A stretch of DNA of 64,000 nt, from positions 248,001-312,000 of the forward strand of contig NADL03000689.1 in NCBI GenBank assembly GCA_002205965.3. The letters run 5' to 3'. The stretch is from Kappaphycus alvarezii (lineage: Eukaryota > Rhodophyta > Florideophyceae > Gigartinales > Solieriaceae). Below, in pieces: positions 36,242 to 46,937 of the stretch. Both the position numbers and the translations under genes were made by a program. Numbering within the stretch: the stretch's first letter is position 1; each line of letters starts with the position of its first letter. The notes below the pieces were generated by a model. That model worked only from the letters and a program-made list of their open reading frames with translations, searched no databases and was not told the DNA's origin.

Positions 36242-36484
36242 TTACTGTTTGCTTGCCATACTAAAGAATTTTGTTTGAGAAGCCACGTACAGTTCCCGTA
36301 CCTCCACAAGCCGTGCTTGGGGGAAGCTCCCAGAACATATCGCAAGGGCCGCGGTTTCTAAGCATGTAGGTCGCTCTTCGATTCTGTCAAGTATCCAACA
36401 CCGTCTACTATCCACCGCGACGCAATGATCGAATTCGATATCCACTGCCAGTCGCACGATGTACATCGCGGCCGAAGAAGTCAA
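36242..36484 (-). other. ORF sharing the H-x4-D domain of the 21.1 kb locus
   Basis: An 80-codon minus frame reads DHCVAVDSRRCWILD, then LETAALAICSGSF, then LVEVRELYV. It aligns with HAICLDARQEPILI, ETALKICFGD and IEDIRHV at 21098-21289, keeping the His, the Asp, the A-x3-C pair and the terminal hydrophobic-x-x-[IV]-R pattern. The fold is not identified. Its first codon is not ATG and frames break upstream, so it is probably a decayed transposon-borne ORF. Confidence 0.35.
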
Positions 36485-36499
36485 TCAATAATTCATGAC

Positions 36500-38300
36500 T
36501 GTCTCCCAAGGCACGTCGGTATGCTTTGCGTAGGTCTAAACTCATTCCCAACTCCTGCACATGTCTGGTGCACGATGCGACGGATAGGAAGAGAGTTTGT
36601 TTTTTGTCAAGTTTGGCCCTGGCTATGTGAGCGACCGGTTTCCTTCATAGTGCCTGGATTCCATTTACGATTGTAACCGTCATACAGATCCCTTTATGAG
36701 TGCGCATCGCGAGGGGAGGAGCATCTAAGATAAGAATCTCCAACAGAGCGGTTGTCCTTTCCCTTGCACCGGGCTCACTAAGCGGGATACTGTACACTTG
36801 ATGTTCTTCAAGCCAATTCCCGAGCTGTCGCATCACATGACCACGTCGAAATTCCGAGCGGAGGTTCTTCAGTAGTCGGATGCAAGGCGCAGAGGGCCCA
36901 CTCTTAGTCGATTCGGTTTCGGCACGTACGACGTAGTTTGGGTTGCGACAACCCCTCTCTCACAGTCGCGTTAATTTTGAATCGACCGAAAAGAAAGATT
37001 TGGATCCGTATTGAAAGTCGAATGATGCGTATATATGACCGCGTTCCATCACTCCCTCGCGCATTAGGGTGATTCTGTCGCCAAGCATAATTTTTCGACG
37101 ACCATCCTACCATGGTTGGTGTTCAAAGATGTGGCCTGGACAAATGTGTCCTGTCGATGAGCAGGCAAGCATGGAGTAGGAGGATGACTCAACGGTTAAG
37201 TAGATGGGGTCGAAGGCTGCTCTCGTTGGTTGGCGTTGGAACGGTTGTTCTTGAGAGACGTTGGTTTGACTTGACCACCACGTCCTCTACGACCAAGCTT
37301 TCGCCCCATACTGTACTCGACCAAATGGCACGGTCGAGCCCCTCAGGCAACACCGTCACGTCCCCGAAGGCAAATCAAGGCTTCGTGGAAGGGCTATGCG
37401 ACCGCGGGATCCAGATGGGAGCGCTGATCCGGGGAAAGCGCGGCGGAGAGAACGGGCAAAATTTTGGATCGCGATTTCAAGAGAATGAGGAAGGTCGGGT
37501 GTCGTTGAGAGTTCGCATCCTGAGACTGCTGGTGTGACCACGCTCAAATTACATTTGGCTACCAGAGTCTGAGTACAAAAAGCAAAAAGTTAATCTCCCT
37601 TGCTGTGAAACATGGTTAAAACAGCCCTGAAATTTTATAATAATACGGTACTCGACAGTTAAATGTTTAGAACCTGGGCTACCTTGCTGTGACACAATGT
37701 AGAAGAAAGCCCGACATTTCAATTCAATACAATACTATCTAGCAGTTAATGGTTTCGGAACCTGGGATCCATACTTAAAATATGTGCCTTCTTCGTTTCA
37801 TTAAATCTCGATCACTTGCCTATGGCGGTTTGAGTCCGCAAAACACCACCTGTGTTGTATGAATCTGGCTTCTTTATACTAGAAATAAAGGAATTTTGGA
37901 CGGACTAGATGTGGAGAAAATTGTGAGCACTGTTTTTTTGTCGCCTTTGTTCTTTTCTCTACTCTACTAGATAGTGCCTCAACTAATAGATTCATTTATC
38001 CTGCGGAGAGACTCTAGCTCTGCAGTAATGAGTCCTGACTCAGAGAAGAGAACTTCCCCATACCACATACAAATTATAGCCTTTACCAATTCGTACGCGA
38101 ACCACATACCGCCTGTCAAAACTCAGAGCACACACCAAAGCAACCATCAAGGCACGCACACGCAACAAATAGCCGGAGTTCAGTAGAAGTCCTGACAACC
38201 TACATAATGATAGCATTATTTAAAACCTACAAATCATTAACGCTCAACATAAAAGTCTAATATGTGCTATTTGTAGCCAATAGCTCATAAAGAAGTAGAA
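36500..38300. other. unassigned DNA including a 141-codon ORF
   Basis: A plus frame at 37112-37537 starts with ATG and encodes a basic, Ser/Gly/Arg-rich protein with no motif I recognise. It may be chance. A second ATG frame of 70 codons lies at 37974-38186 with the same lack of evidence. Confidence 0.25.
37599..37770. repeat. tandem duplication of an ~85-base unit
   Basis: Unit 1 (37599-37682) and unit 2 (37683-37770) both begin CTTGCTGTGA and both contain AGCCC, AGTTAA and GAACCTGGG in the same order. A third partial copy starts near 38885 (CTTACTGTGCAACATGGT). Confidence 0.65.
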
Positions 38301-38305
38301 TCTAG

Positions 38306-39356
38306 GCCAAACTTTGGCAAAGGACCCTCATCCTATTCTGACAGGTTGAACATTTCAGAACAGGATGAGGCTATTTTTCCTCCCATTTCAGGTTTCATCG
38401 CGCCGAACGGGATGCAGTGTTCTGTATATACGATATTTTGTGTACAGTCCCCAAGTTGCATACCTCAGTTCATCCTGCTAATAGTCAGTGACTGTTAGCA
38501 GGAGGAAATGGTCGCACCACCGGGTTTTCGAACACCTACTAGGTTTAGTAACACTCTCAGTCTCCACAGCGATGGCGACAATTCTTCAATAATTGATCGG
38601 ACAGGGGACGGCGGAATTTAACGCTAATTCAAGAAATTAGAACAGGGAGCTAGAAGGGTATGGATAATGACACTGCCATCCTTCCTTGGAACTATGTCGT
38701 TGCAGACTGCAGCATAGGTGACATCATAATACGACCCTTTCTGAGTCGTATTATGATGTCACCACCGCTGAATCAGGAAATAGTGATGCAGATATTCCCT
38801 GCATTACTGGTGATATCATCATTAATTCAAGTCCATACGTTACTGAGATGTAATTAAACACTTTCTTAATTAATTCGATCTCCCTTACTGTGCAACATGG
38901 TAAAAGAGGGCTGCAGCACCAGGGATCAGTGAAAAATCAGATTGAAGGAGCTGTCATTTTTAGAGGTTCGTGGGAAACTTAATTACAAATGATTTTGCAT
39001 AGAGCATTTAAATGCTAAGAGTAGCCTGCGCTTCGCGCTTCGACCCCCTGAGGCGGTCGAATTCTGCAGGGAAGCTTTCCCCTGCAGAAACTTGTACCGA
39101 ATGAGTTACAGTGCGTTGGAAAGGAAAAGCGAGCCTCCTCTATTCACTTAGTAAGTTGATCCGACTTGGCCACTTCGGGTCCGCCCGTTCCTCGGCATCT
39201 TGAAGTTGCAACTTGAAGTTGCAGAGGAAAGGACGGAGCGAGTAACCAATGATGGGCAGGCATGTTGGAGTGCTTTTTAAGTACGAAATTATGTCGAACA
39301 GCATGGTGGAGTTGGTTGACAAACTTTCCGGCCTGGTGCACGGTTTCACCGTGCAC
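38306..39356. repeat. cluster of hairpins
   Basis: At least nine inverted repeats lie within about 1.05 kb. 38306-38318: 6-bp arms. 38326-38370: 15 of 16 pairs, 13-base loop. 38473-38503: 15-base arms, one G-T, 1-base spacer. 38717-38763: 19-bp perfect arms, 9-base loop. 38782-38808: 10 bp with one G-T. 39003-39016: a 14-base palindrome. 39039-39061: 7 bp. 39062-39089: 12 bp with one bulge. 39203-39214: a palindrome. 39336-39356: 9-bp perfect arms, 3-base loop. Arm sequences differ from each other, so this is not one repeat copied. No protein is encoded across it. Confidence 0.8.
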
Positions 39357-39592
39357 TGCAAAATCTAAGCCAGTCTTCTTTTTAAAAAATTATGAGGGCT
39401 TTAATTCGACGAGGTAGCGCAATTAGTGAAATAGCTGAAGTTCTTCAAATTTCTACCTTTTCGTGTAGCAAGGGATTTCCATTCCTGCTTGTAAACTAAC
39501 AGACTTGAATGCAACGCTTTATTGCGCAAACTATCATCTCCCGTGTACTTTCAAAAGACTGTAATATTTTAATCAGCGGAAAATGGTTTCAT

Positions 39593-42027
39593 CTACGTTC
39601 CAGAAGAATTCCAGTGCCAAATAAAGAAATCATCGACAGTCCTAAGCCAACAGCAGACAATTTCATTAAAGCACACATTCGTTAGTGCATTGTAGATGTG
39701 TCCATTCCGAAAATACTGAAACGAATTTGTGTAATGACGACTGCGGTTGTCAAGTGACTCAATCAACGAATCCAAATTAGGCACAACAGGCTCACCCATT
39801 TTTTTATCCTCTCCGGTGTCCATTTTCACTTTCTGTAGTCCAGTTGCAAGTAAGGACCCACAGTAGTTGAGAAGAGATGTTGCAATCGGTAGAAGCTCTT
39901 CGAACTTTCCCTTTAATACTGTGGGCTCGGTTCCACCCTTTGATTGCGGATATTTCTTCCCTCTTCAAATCCTCTATCAGTCAGGTTATCCATGCATCGA
40001 GCCGTGCAACAAGCATTATGCTAATATCATCCGTCTTCGTAATCTGCTCCGCAAAGAAGGTCCCAGCCACCAGTCGTGCAGGTTTATTACCAAAAATGGT
40101 GCCAATACTATCCAGTTCCCTACAGGGTAATGGATTTGTACCTTCTGGACAGATCTCCAGGAAGGTTGGTCGTTTACACCATGAAGTAACAACCTGGCCG
40201 CTCGTGTCCTTTTTAATAAGCTTACTGGTGGCTTCATCGACTGCTCCTTGCGTATCTTCAATGTCGCTGTATCGGAAAACTTAACTTTGTTCGAAGAGAC
40301 AATCAAAGAATACCGGAGCTCTGCAAAGTAGGTTGACTTCAAAGCCTTTTTCCGACTACCGAAATTCTCCCAACAACTCCCAATCAGACGCCTAGGAAGG
40401 CTTGTGCTATTCGCTGCCAAATTCGTGATGAATTCCTTCGCTGTAGAATCAAAACGTTTCTCAGCATTCATTATGTCCATGCAACGCTCTGAAATGGCAG
40501 TACATAACACAAACTTATCAAAAAAGAAAAACTACCCCATTAAAGCCAGTTCCATTGGATAATGTAGAAAACTCCCGACACCCAGTCGAGCGTTAGTGTC
40601 CTTTCCAGACTCAGACAAGAAGGAAACAGCTCCTTCCGGAATCCCTGATTCCAGTCCCTGATAGTCGATGGATTCGTCCTTATTTTTCAGCCCAACTTCG
40701 CGACCACGCCATTCCCGCTGCCGACGCCCCGGAAGGTGGAACCATATTCGGATACCGGGTGCGTTCTGTATTCAAGGAAGAAAATTCGGATGGCAAGGTT
40801 TCTGTAGCCACAAACTTCGCGACCTTTGGCAGCTGATTGTAGAGGGCCAGAAGGATATGAATCTTATCATACTCTGCTCCTTCCCTCATTAGCTCGTTAG
40901 TTATCGCCAACCACTTGTGCATGACACCTTTCATCCCGACCAAATCGCTCTCAGAAGAGGACGTTGCGGAACATCTCGACAATGTTTGAACAATGGTCAT
41001 CTGGCCCTGCAGGGATGCGACAGTTGCTCTTTCTTTGTCAAGCGATGAGTGCAAAAAGTCGACAGTTTCCTCGAGCTGGTGAATGGTGCAATTCTTTCTG
41101 GTAATTTACCCCTTCGCGTCGTTCATCTGTCGACGAAGGCCCGAGATCTCCATCTCCAATGCTCGCGTGCTGGACAGAACGGCTTCCGGATCTTCGAACA
41201 TGGTGTGCGATTTTTTCGAAACTCTGCGCTTTTTTGTACCGTGTGTCATGTGCTGGTCCATGTAGCGCGACTGAGGAGGCAACTCGTCTGAAATATTTAT
41301 AAATATCGGCAATGCCCCTGACAGTCCTTTTTCGTCTGCTTCCAAGGACAAACGTTTACTTTGATCACCGACGTTTTCTCGGTTACCTTCATCATTCCCA
41401 CCAGCCGCAATCGGGCAGTCTTGACTTAGAGTTTTACGTCTCTTCCTCGATCGCATGCAGACAGTGTTGACATTCAGGAAGGGCTTGTCGCAGCCATCTT
41501 CGTCATCGGAAGGATCATAATCACCAAGACATGCCTCGTCCTCAGAATCATCTACCCCATCATATATATTTGCAGCTTCAATCTTGTTCTCTTCTTTCCT
41601 AAAGTTTAAAACAACCTTTTCACTCTCCTGCGTGTTAATAAGTTTCACGAGTTGCGCAACATCGTGCACGGGTTTCGAAGCAGATTATCACCTGGAGAGT
41701 TTTTTAAGGAGGCAGAAGACCGGAGTTAATTGCGGAGCATCCTTGAAGGGCGAGAATTCGAGGACACGGAAACTTGACAAGAAATCGGGTTGTGTCGATT
41801 GATAGGTGTTTACTGAGGTTTGATAACTTTAGAATAATCAGGATACGTTTCGGCCAAAGTGCTTGTGTAGTGATATGGGACCCTTGCGAACCATTGATGT
41901 CGCTGTCATCGTGGTACGATTTCACAGAGTCAGTAACCTTGGAGACACGTTGTGTGGGCTTTGCGGAGTGCGGAACCCTACCACCCATACCATGTGAGGA
42001 GATGTGGACGGCACCCGCTGATGTCAT
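39593..42027 (-). pseudogene. broken multi-frame gene of unknown family (acidic, NLS, coiled-coil)
   Basis: An ATG at 42025-42027 starts a minus-strand coding run that continues through shifts. First comes MTSAGAVHISSHGMGG. Next is an acidic block DDSEDEACLGDYDPSDDEDG with a basic RSRKRRK (about 41530-41440). A coiled-coil follows (EMEISGLRRQMNDAKG, then a TAA at 41106-41108, then HQLEETVDFLHSSLDKERATV in the same frame). Then come a helical region ending near 40680, a frame shift, a TAG near 40532-40534, and a basic region NAEKRFDSTAKEFITNL. The 3' end is an open frame to 39593. Acidic region, nuclear signal and coiled coil suggest a nuclear or transposon-encoded protein. I do not recognise it. 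Introns could replace some of the breaks, but splice sites fitting the phases were not found. Confidence 0.4.
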
Positions 42028-42539
42028 TTTCGTGGCCAGCCGAATGGATTTCCGGGTACGACCCTACGGTATTTTGTTATTGTCGGAGCCCATGAGGGGT
42101 AAAGTGGTTGGAAGGTTTTGGTAGAATGAAATAGGTAAGAGGGATTTTGCTTATGGAGTGGGAGAGTGCTATGTTTTTGAGATGGCCAGGGAGTAGTATA
42201 GCGGGGACGTTGGGGTCAGACATGTCCAGAAATAAAACTTATGTTGGACAGGTTCTTCTCTCCGAATCCTGGGAGTCATTCTAACCATTTCTATGAAGCC
42301 TTCAAATGAGTTGGACAGCTCTCAAAACATGGCACCCCTATCATTTCATCCGGTTCTTGGTGTCATGTAGAATATCATATTGGAGTTTACACTGACATGG
42401 GTTTTTGTTTATTTTTGTACGTTTGAGTTTCCTACCGCGCCGTGAGACCTGTTTCACACTTGAACTGATTTTTTTCGTGAGTTCATTTAAATATACGTTA
42501 GTTGCGTTAGGTAAAAAATTTCTAGTAAATATGTAATCG

Positions 42540-43735
42540 TAAGAGAGTTTTGGATTCCCTCGAGGAATCCCGGGTTCCTTCTAAGTGCCCTGGGATTCTC
42601 CCCAGGAGTCTTTTGAATGTCCCCAGGAGTACTGTGTCTTCCCCAGGAATGGTAAGAATCTTCCGGATTTTGAGTATCTTACATCGCAGTTGAGAGTTTG
42701 AGTCTCGAATATAACGAATTAAGAGCAAAAATTGGGGAATGAATTTCCTGGACATTACAGTTAATCCTAGGGATCCCTTGAATAATCCTGGGTTCCATGA
42801 AGGATTTTCTAGGATTACTGGGGCTCTCTCCAAGAATCCTGGGATTCTCTCCAGGAATTTTGAGGTTTCTCCAGAAATTGTGAATATCTTCGAGGTTTTG
42901 GGGTACCATAACACGCAATTGGGTTTTTAAGTCTTCAATACGACCAGTCAAAGGCAGAAAAACAAATAAGAGTTGGCCTCGTACCATTTATGGAAAGAGA
43001 TTGGTTTTTGGTCTGATCCAGGAATTTCTCAATGATCAGCAGGAAATCTGGGCCACCCTGGGAGATTTTCGATGTATTTAAGTACAAAAATATTTATAAT
43101 ATGATAAACAATAATTTAAACAAAACAGATTTTTAGCCATCATGAAGCCTTTTCTACAGCTGACGGCTAATTACCTCGATGAATTTCAAACAGTATGCTC
43201 CACATCTAGGATTCATCCATGAATACCCGGGCTTTCCCCAGGTTTCCTTGGAGATCTTGGGATGAATAACTATCTCTAGAATAGAAATCTGTCGATAGTC
43301 GCGTTTTTTAACAGCATGAAACATCTAAAAAAACCTGGAACTAGACCTCGTTTATGTGAAATGCCCAGAAAAGTTCTGCACTTTTCAAACGCTTCCTGGA
43401 GATTATCTCCAGGATTTCCCGGAAATCCCCAGGAATTACCAGGGTCATCCTGGAATTTTTGTCTTCATAATTCGCCATATTATTTAATTTTACATTGTTC
43501 GATTTTCCTGAAGTATTTTTCCAGGTTTCGCCCAGATAACGGTCCCAGGATACCTGAGATACAATGTTCAGGATTTTGCCAGCAATACGTTTTTGTTATT
43601 TACAGTGCTTACAGCCTACCCCAGGATCCAAGCCCAGGAAACCTGGAAAATCTTCAGGTTGTTCTGTGCCATTCCTAGGCCCAGAATATCGCCTGGGAGT
43701 CCTGAAGGGTGCTCCTGGGATTGTAAAATTACCGA
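42540..43735. repeat. degenerate CCWGG-rich repeat tract
   Basis: About 1.2 kb in which CCAGG or CCTGG recurs more than twenty times, usually as CCCAGGAATT, CCTGGGATTC or close variants, on both strands and at irregular spacing. Frames through it encode NPRILGES-like low-complexity peptides that I do not regard as genes. The tract ends against the gypsy Gag sequence. Confidence 0.65.
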
Positions 43736-43925
43736 CGCAGTTCCTCGTAAGAGGCTACCTTGGCCCTAAATTTGAAAACAGTTCCCCGCCAGTATCCTCC
43801 GTGGGACGTTGTGGGGGGTTTGGGTGCACAAGAGGTTGGGGTCGGTGTGGCCCTAACTAGTTGTTTGGATCTTACCGTTGAAAGAATGAGATTTCCTTGA
43901 TCTAGAACTGAATGAGGACCGTCGA

Positions 43926-44861
43926 TCAGTTCTTCCGGGCTTTTGGGCAGTTCTTTGCCATGTGTCCTTTCTGTCTGCATCTTAGGCATAGTCCTTCACG
44001 CATGCATCTGTCTCGCTCTTCCTTATCAAGCTTCTTTAGATTCACATTTGATGACTCGACACCAGACTTTACTTCCACGTTTCCAATTTCCATTGGTACA
44101 GGGCCATTATTTCCGGTAGATGAACTTCCATTCAGCAATTTTCCACCAGACTTGGTATTTCTCAGGGGTTCTGAACGCCTGTACGCCGCTTCCACTCTTT
44201 CTGCATCCCCCATAATATCGGAAAGCTTGGTGTATTCTTTCGTGCATAAGGTTTTCCAAATGTATGGTTTCAGGCCTCGTGAATATCTATCTATTTGATC
44301 TTTTACTCTAATGTCTGGGATGTCCAATAAGATTTTGTTAAAATCATCATTAAATGTTGGAACGTCCATGACCTGTTTCCAGCGAGCCAGTTTGTCTCGG
44401 GCGATTTTTTCTTTGTTTATCGTCTCAAAACGATTGAGGAGAGCAGCCTTCAATTCCTTCCATGTTTGAATTTCCTTCCCCTCCGCACTCTTTGAATAGA
44501 CCATCCACCATTCATGAGCATTTCCCGAGAGATAGCTCAGAGCAATGCTCATAGTAGCTTGTCCATCTGCTTCACCCAGGTAATTCTCCATCTGCACGCA
44601 CCAGCTTCCGACGGCCCCTTTCCCACCGAAAGATCCCGGGTTATTCTTCTTAGGGGCGTCCTTGTTTTCATTTTGACTACTAGAGGTACCAGTATTGATC
44701 CTGACGAGAGATAGTTCATTCTCGAGGGCTCCTACCTTTTGAGAAGCATTATTGAGCTGATTCTGCTACGCGGAGATCTGATTATGGGCCTCTGTCAGCT
44801 GACGTTGAAGTTCGCTTACAGCTTGAGCGAGAGCCTCTACTGTAATTCCAGGAGTTTCCAT
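43926..44861 (-). pseudogene. Ty3/gypsy-type Gag, one internal stop
   Basis: An ATG at 44859-44861 starts METPGITVEALAQAV and a heptad-like helical stretch. Codon 32 is TAG (44766-44768). The same frame then runs to 43926. It encodes a capsid-type retrotransposon Gag region: ALSYLSGNAHEWW, TWKELKAALLNRF, and LARWKQ-x-MDVPTFNDDFNKI, matching the alternating W/F pattern of the family. It ends with a CCHC knuckle (CLRCRQKGHMAKNC) and a short basic tail. About 311 codons is normal for such a Gag. The stop replaces what could be CAG. Protease and later pol are absent: sequence beyond 43735 is the CCWGG tract. Confidence 0.8.
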
Positions 44862-44894
44862 GGCCTTTTCCTATTGGTTGATAGAGTCACACGA

Positions 44895-44932
44895 ATGAAA
44901 CATTACTTCATTGAGTATCTATCGTGTACACT
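44895..44932. repeat. 38-bp target-site duplication, left
   Basis: Matches 45877-45914 at 36 of 38 positions (both contain GAGTATCTATCGTGTACACT). The two copies flank the LINE insert exactly. Confidence 0.85.
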
Positions 44933-45876
44933 GCAGGACTGACTATACGGCTAAGAACTAACCGGATGTTCCACGTCAGGGACGTGCAGTGGGGTTCGCG
45001 ATAGAATCGCCATTGCAATAGAAGACCACAGTGTGCAACTAATGCGCTGATAAATACGTCTGCGGATCACTGCTGTGGTTGTGTTGAACTTCTCTGCGAT
45101 GCGCGGGATGAAGTCTTCGATGAACAGGATAGAGGCGGGGGATGCGGCACCCAAGGAGTCGAAAGCCAGGGACTGAAACTTGAAGTTCGGTTCCTGGAGG
45201 GTTTTGTGCGAAGGGGGCGGGATGCAGCGTACCAGTTTGCGCTCCAGGTCTGTGACACTGTCTCGGTGGGCAATGTCAGCGGCGCCGCCGGCCATTTGGG
45301 TGGCCCTTGTGCGCACACCTTGTTTGAACGTCGAGAAAATGGTTAGGTGACAGGCTATGGGGCGGACCTTTTGGCCAGTCGACAGGGGGGGGGTTGTATG
45401 AGAATGTCCGCAGGGCGGATATTCGTTCCCGTGACAAGGAGCGGGACTTCGTATTGGCAGTCGAGGCCCGCGGCGCGAGCAACGTGGTAGGCGAAAACGT
45501 TTCGCAGCGAGTTGTGGCGGTGCGGGCGGCCGAAGCCGGCAGGGCAGAGGTCAGCCGCGAGGTCCCCGAGTGCGTCCAAAGTTTGATTGCAGTGGGCACA
45601 GGTGAGCGGGCGGGAGTCGTCGTATACGGGGAGGCCTAGGTGCCGGCGGAGCATGGTCTGCCAGTGGGCCGAGGACACCACTGTAGCGGTTGTGGGGTAA
45701 GCGATGAGAAAAGCGGCGGCGGGGCTGTTCCGGAACGCCAGGCCACGAATCAGATGTCGAACTTCTTGAGTGCTGTGCTGAGCCGGGTTGGGTTGGGTCA
45801 ACCATGAGTCGTCGCGCCAGTGGACCTTTTCCTGTGCCTCCTGCTGCACACCATTTAAGAAGGTTTGGAGGTTCAC
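44933..45876 (-). mobile_element. 5'-truncated RLE-type LINE insertion
   Basis: A 944-bp insert between 38-bp direct repeats. Minus strand, first frame: AAAFLIAYPTTATVVSSAHW and LRRHLGLPVYDDSRPLTC, then a CCHC-like knuckle (CAHC, GDLAADLC, with the His replaced by Leu), then RPHRHNSLRNVF, then NIRPADILIQPP. After a shift, a second frame gives LERKLVRC, FQSLAFDSLGAASPAS, IRRRIYQRISCTLWSSIAM and a stop at 44951. The domain order (knuckle, RHN, RP-DI, C-terminal LAFD helix) is the same as in the other family members. Truncation at the 5' end with target-site duplication is the usual outcome of target-primed reverse transcription. There is no poly-A tail. Confidence 0.85.
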
Positions 45877-45914
45877 ATGAAACTTTACTTCATCGAGTAT
45901 CTATCGTGTACACT
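45877..45914. repeat. 38-bp target-site duplication, right
   Basis: Partner of 44895-44932, differing at two positions. Confidence 0.85.
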
Positions 45915-45974
45915 CACGTGGGGGGTTGGTTTTTTTTCCTTTAAATTAAAATTTTCCAATTTGCTCAGCAAGAA

Positions 45975-46300
45975 TCGGTCCGCACTGTGGCCGAGTTGGC
46001 AAGACCAGCAAAACACCAGTGGTAGGTCTCGAGTTCGAATCCCAGTCGATAACCTGGGAAAGTTGATTTTCTCTGACGTAAGGGTTTGACGTCAGTCACG
46101 TCGGGTGTGCTATAGTAGCCCTCCTTCCGATGCTTTACCAAACGGTTGTTTCCCTGTCTATAACCTGGCGGCGATACGGACTTACAAGTCCTATTGCAAG
46201 GAACTGGGGAAAGGGAGTTTGTAAGGTAGCCACAGCGGGAGGGTGAACACAGCACAAACGAAGTCGGTTGAGAAAGCAACTTTTGGGTTTTTTTTGTTTG
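45975..46300 (+). repeat. tRNA-derived SINE-like element
   Basis: A polymerase III-type A box (GTGGCCGAGTTGGC, 45990 region) and B box (GAGTTCGAATCCC, 46030 region) lie about 35 bases apart. The T-stem around the B box does not pair properly, so this is not a working tRNA. An unrelated body follows and ends in a T-rich stretch (GGGTTTTTTTTGTTTG). That layout is a SINE. No second copy was aligned here; weak B-box relatives appear near 28490 and 60420. Confidence 0.45.
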
Positions 46301-46328
46301 ACACGGATAAATTTATTCAAATACAAGC

Positions 46329-46937
46329 TTACTCAGACTTACGAACAGTTTCGCGGTGACGACGGCCAAGACGGTGGCGCTCAAAGTCTGCCTTGCTCGG
46401 AACTTCTATCTTGCAAATATTGCAGGTGTGCCTTGTCTTGTCAGCTCGGTGCTGATGCTTGCGGGAACGAAGATGCTCGAAGTACTGCACACGGCCTGTG
46501 CAGGTGACTTGACAGTGATGGCAGTGGAAGGGAGACGACCGAGGGTTCTTGGTCATTCGAGGCCTTCTTGCAAGCTTTCGGATACGGTGGTTGGCTGTCC
46601 TCTGGATAACGATAGAGGCAGCGTCAGGAAGAACAGGTAGGCCCTTCTTGGAGATCTTAGGCGTAGTGGTCGGTTTGGCCTTCCTTGACTTGACGGGCCT
46701 TGAGTGGGGGATCTCGGGAAGCGCTGGTATCGGTAGAAGGGCCGACGGAAGTGCGAAAGTGGGAGGCGGCGGGGTTCTCGGTTCCTCGATTTCAACCCCC
46801 GTCGGTGTCCTTGGTTCTTGATCGTAGCAAAACTTACTTACTTCTCGACAATTTTCCTCGAAAAATCCCTGTAAGTCCTTCTTGGTGTACTCGTCAGGTG
46901 ACGAGGGGCGATCCCTGGAAGTCTTGTTTTTCGGCAC
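46329..46937 (-). CDS. U1-type (C2H2) zinc-finger protein, two exons probable
   Basis: The frame encodes about 202 residues. The N-terminal half is charged and Pro-rich (PRTPPPPTFALPSALLPIPA). Two C-terminal fingers of the U1/matrin type follow, with spacing C-x2-C-x12-H-x5-H: C139/C142/H155/H161 and C172/C175/H188/H194. Such fingers usually bind double-stranded RNA or snRNP partners; nuclear location is likely. The genomic frame opens with GTG just after an in-frame TAA. The G of that codon is the last base of a CAG acceptor. Splicing to the GTAAGT donor at 47032 would place A before TG and make ATG, so the start codon would be split by the intron. A TATATAAA box lies 140 bases further upstream. 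Confidence 0.7.
   Translation of the reverse strand: MPKNKTSRDRPSSPDEYTKKDLQGFFEENCREVSKFCYDQEPRTPTGVEIEEPRTPPPPTFALPSALLPIPALPEIPHSRPVKSRKAKPTTTPKISKKGLPVLPDAASIVIQRTANHRIRKLARRPRMTKNPRSSPFHCHHCQVTCTGRVQYFEHLRSRKHQHRADKTRHTCNICKIEVPSKADFERHRLGRRHRETVRKSE

Noticed and set aside
37112..37537. 141-codon ATG ORF as a real gene
   Set aside because: Basic low-information sequence with no domain; kept only as a note in the intergenic entry.
37599..37770. CRISPR-like repeats
   Set aside because: Only two adjacent ~85-base units with no spacers, in a eukaryotic context.
38306..39356. inserted organelle DNA as source of the hairpins
   Set aside because: No organelle gene fragment is visible nearby, so there is nothing to support it.
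40489..40535. 47-bp intron removing the TAG at 40532-40534
   Set aside because: Donor and acceptor exist, but the reading frame is the same on both sides and 47 is not a multiple of three, so splicing would break it.
45985..46060. possible tRNA gene
   Set aside because: A and B boxes present but the T-stem and acceptor stem do not pair; treated as SINE-like.
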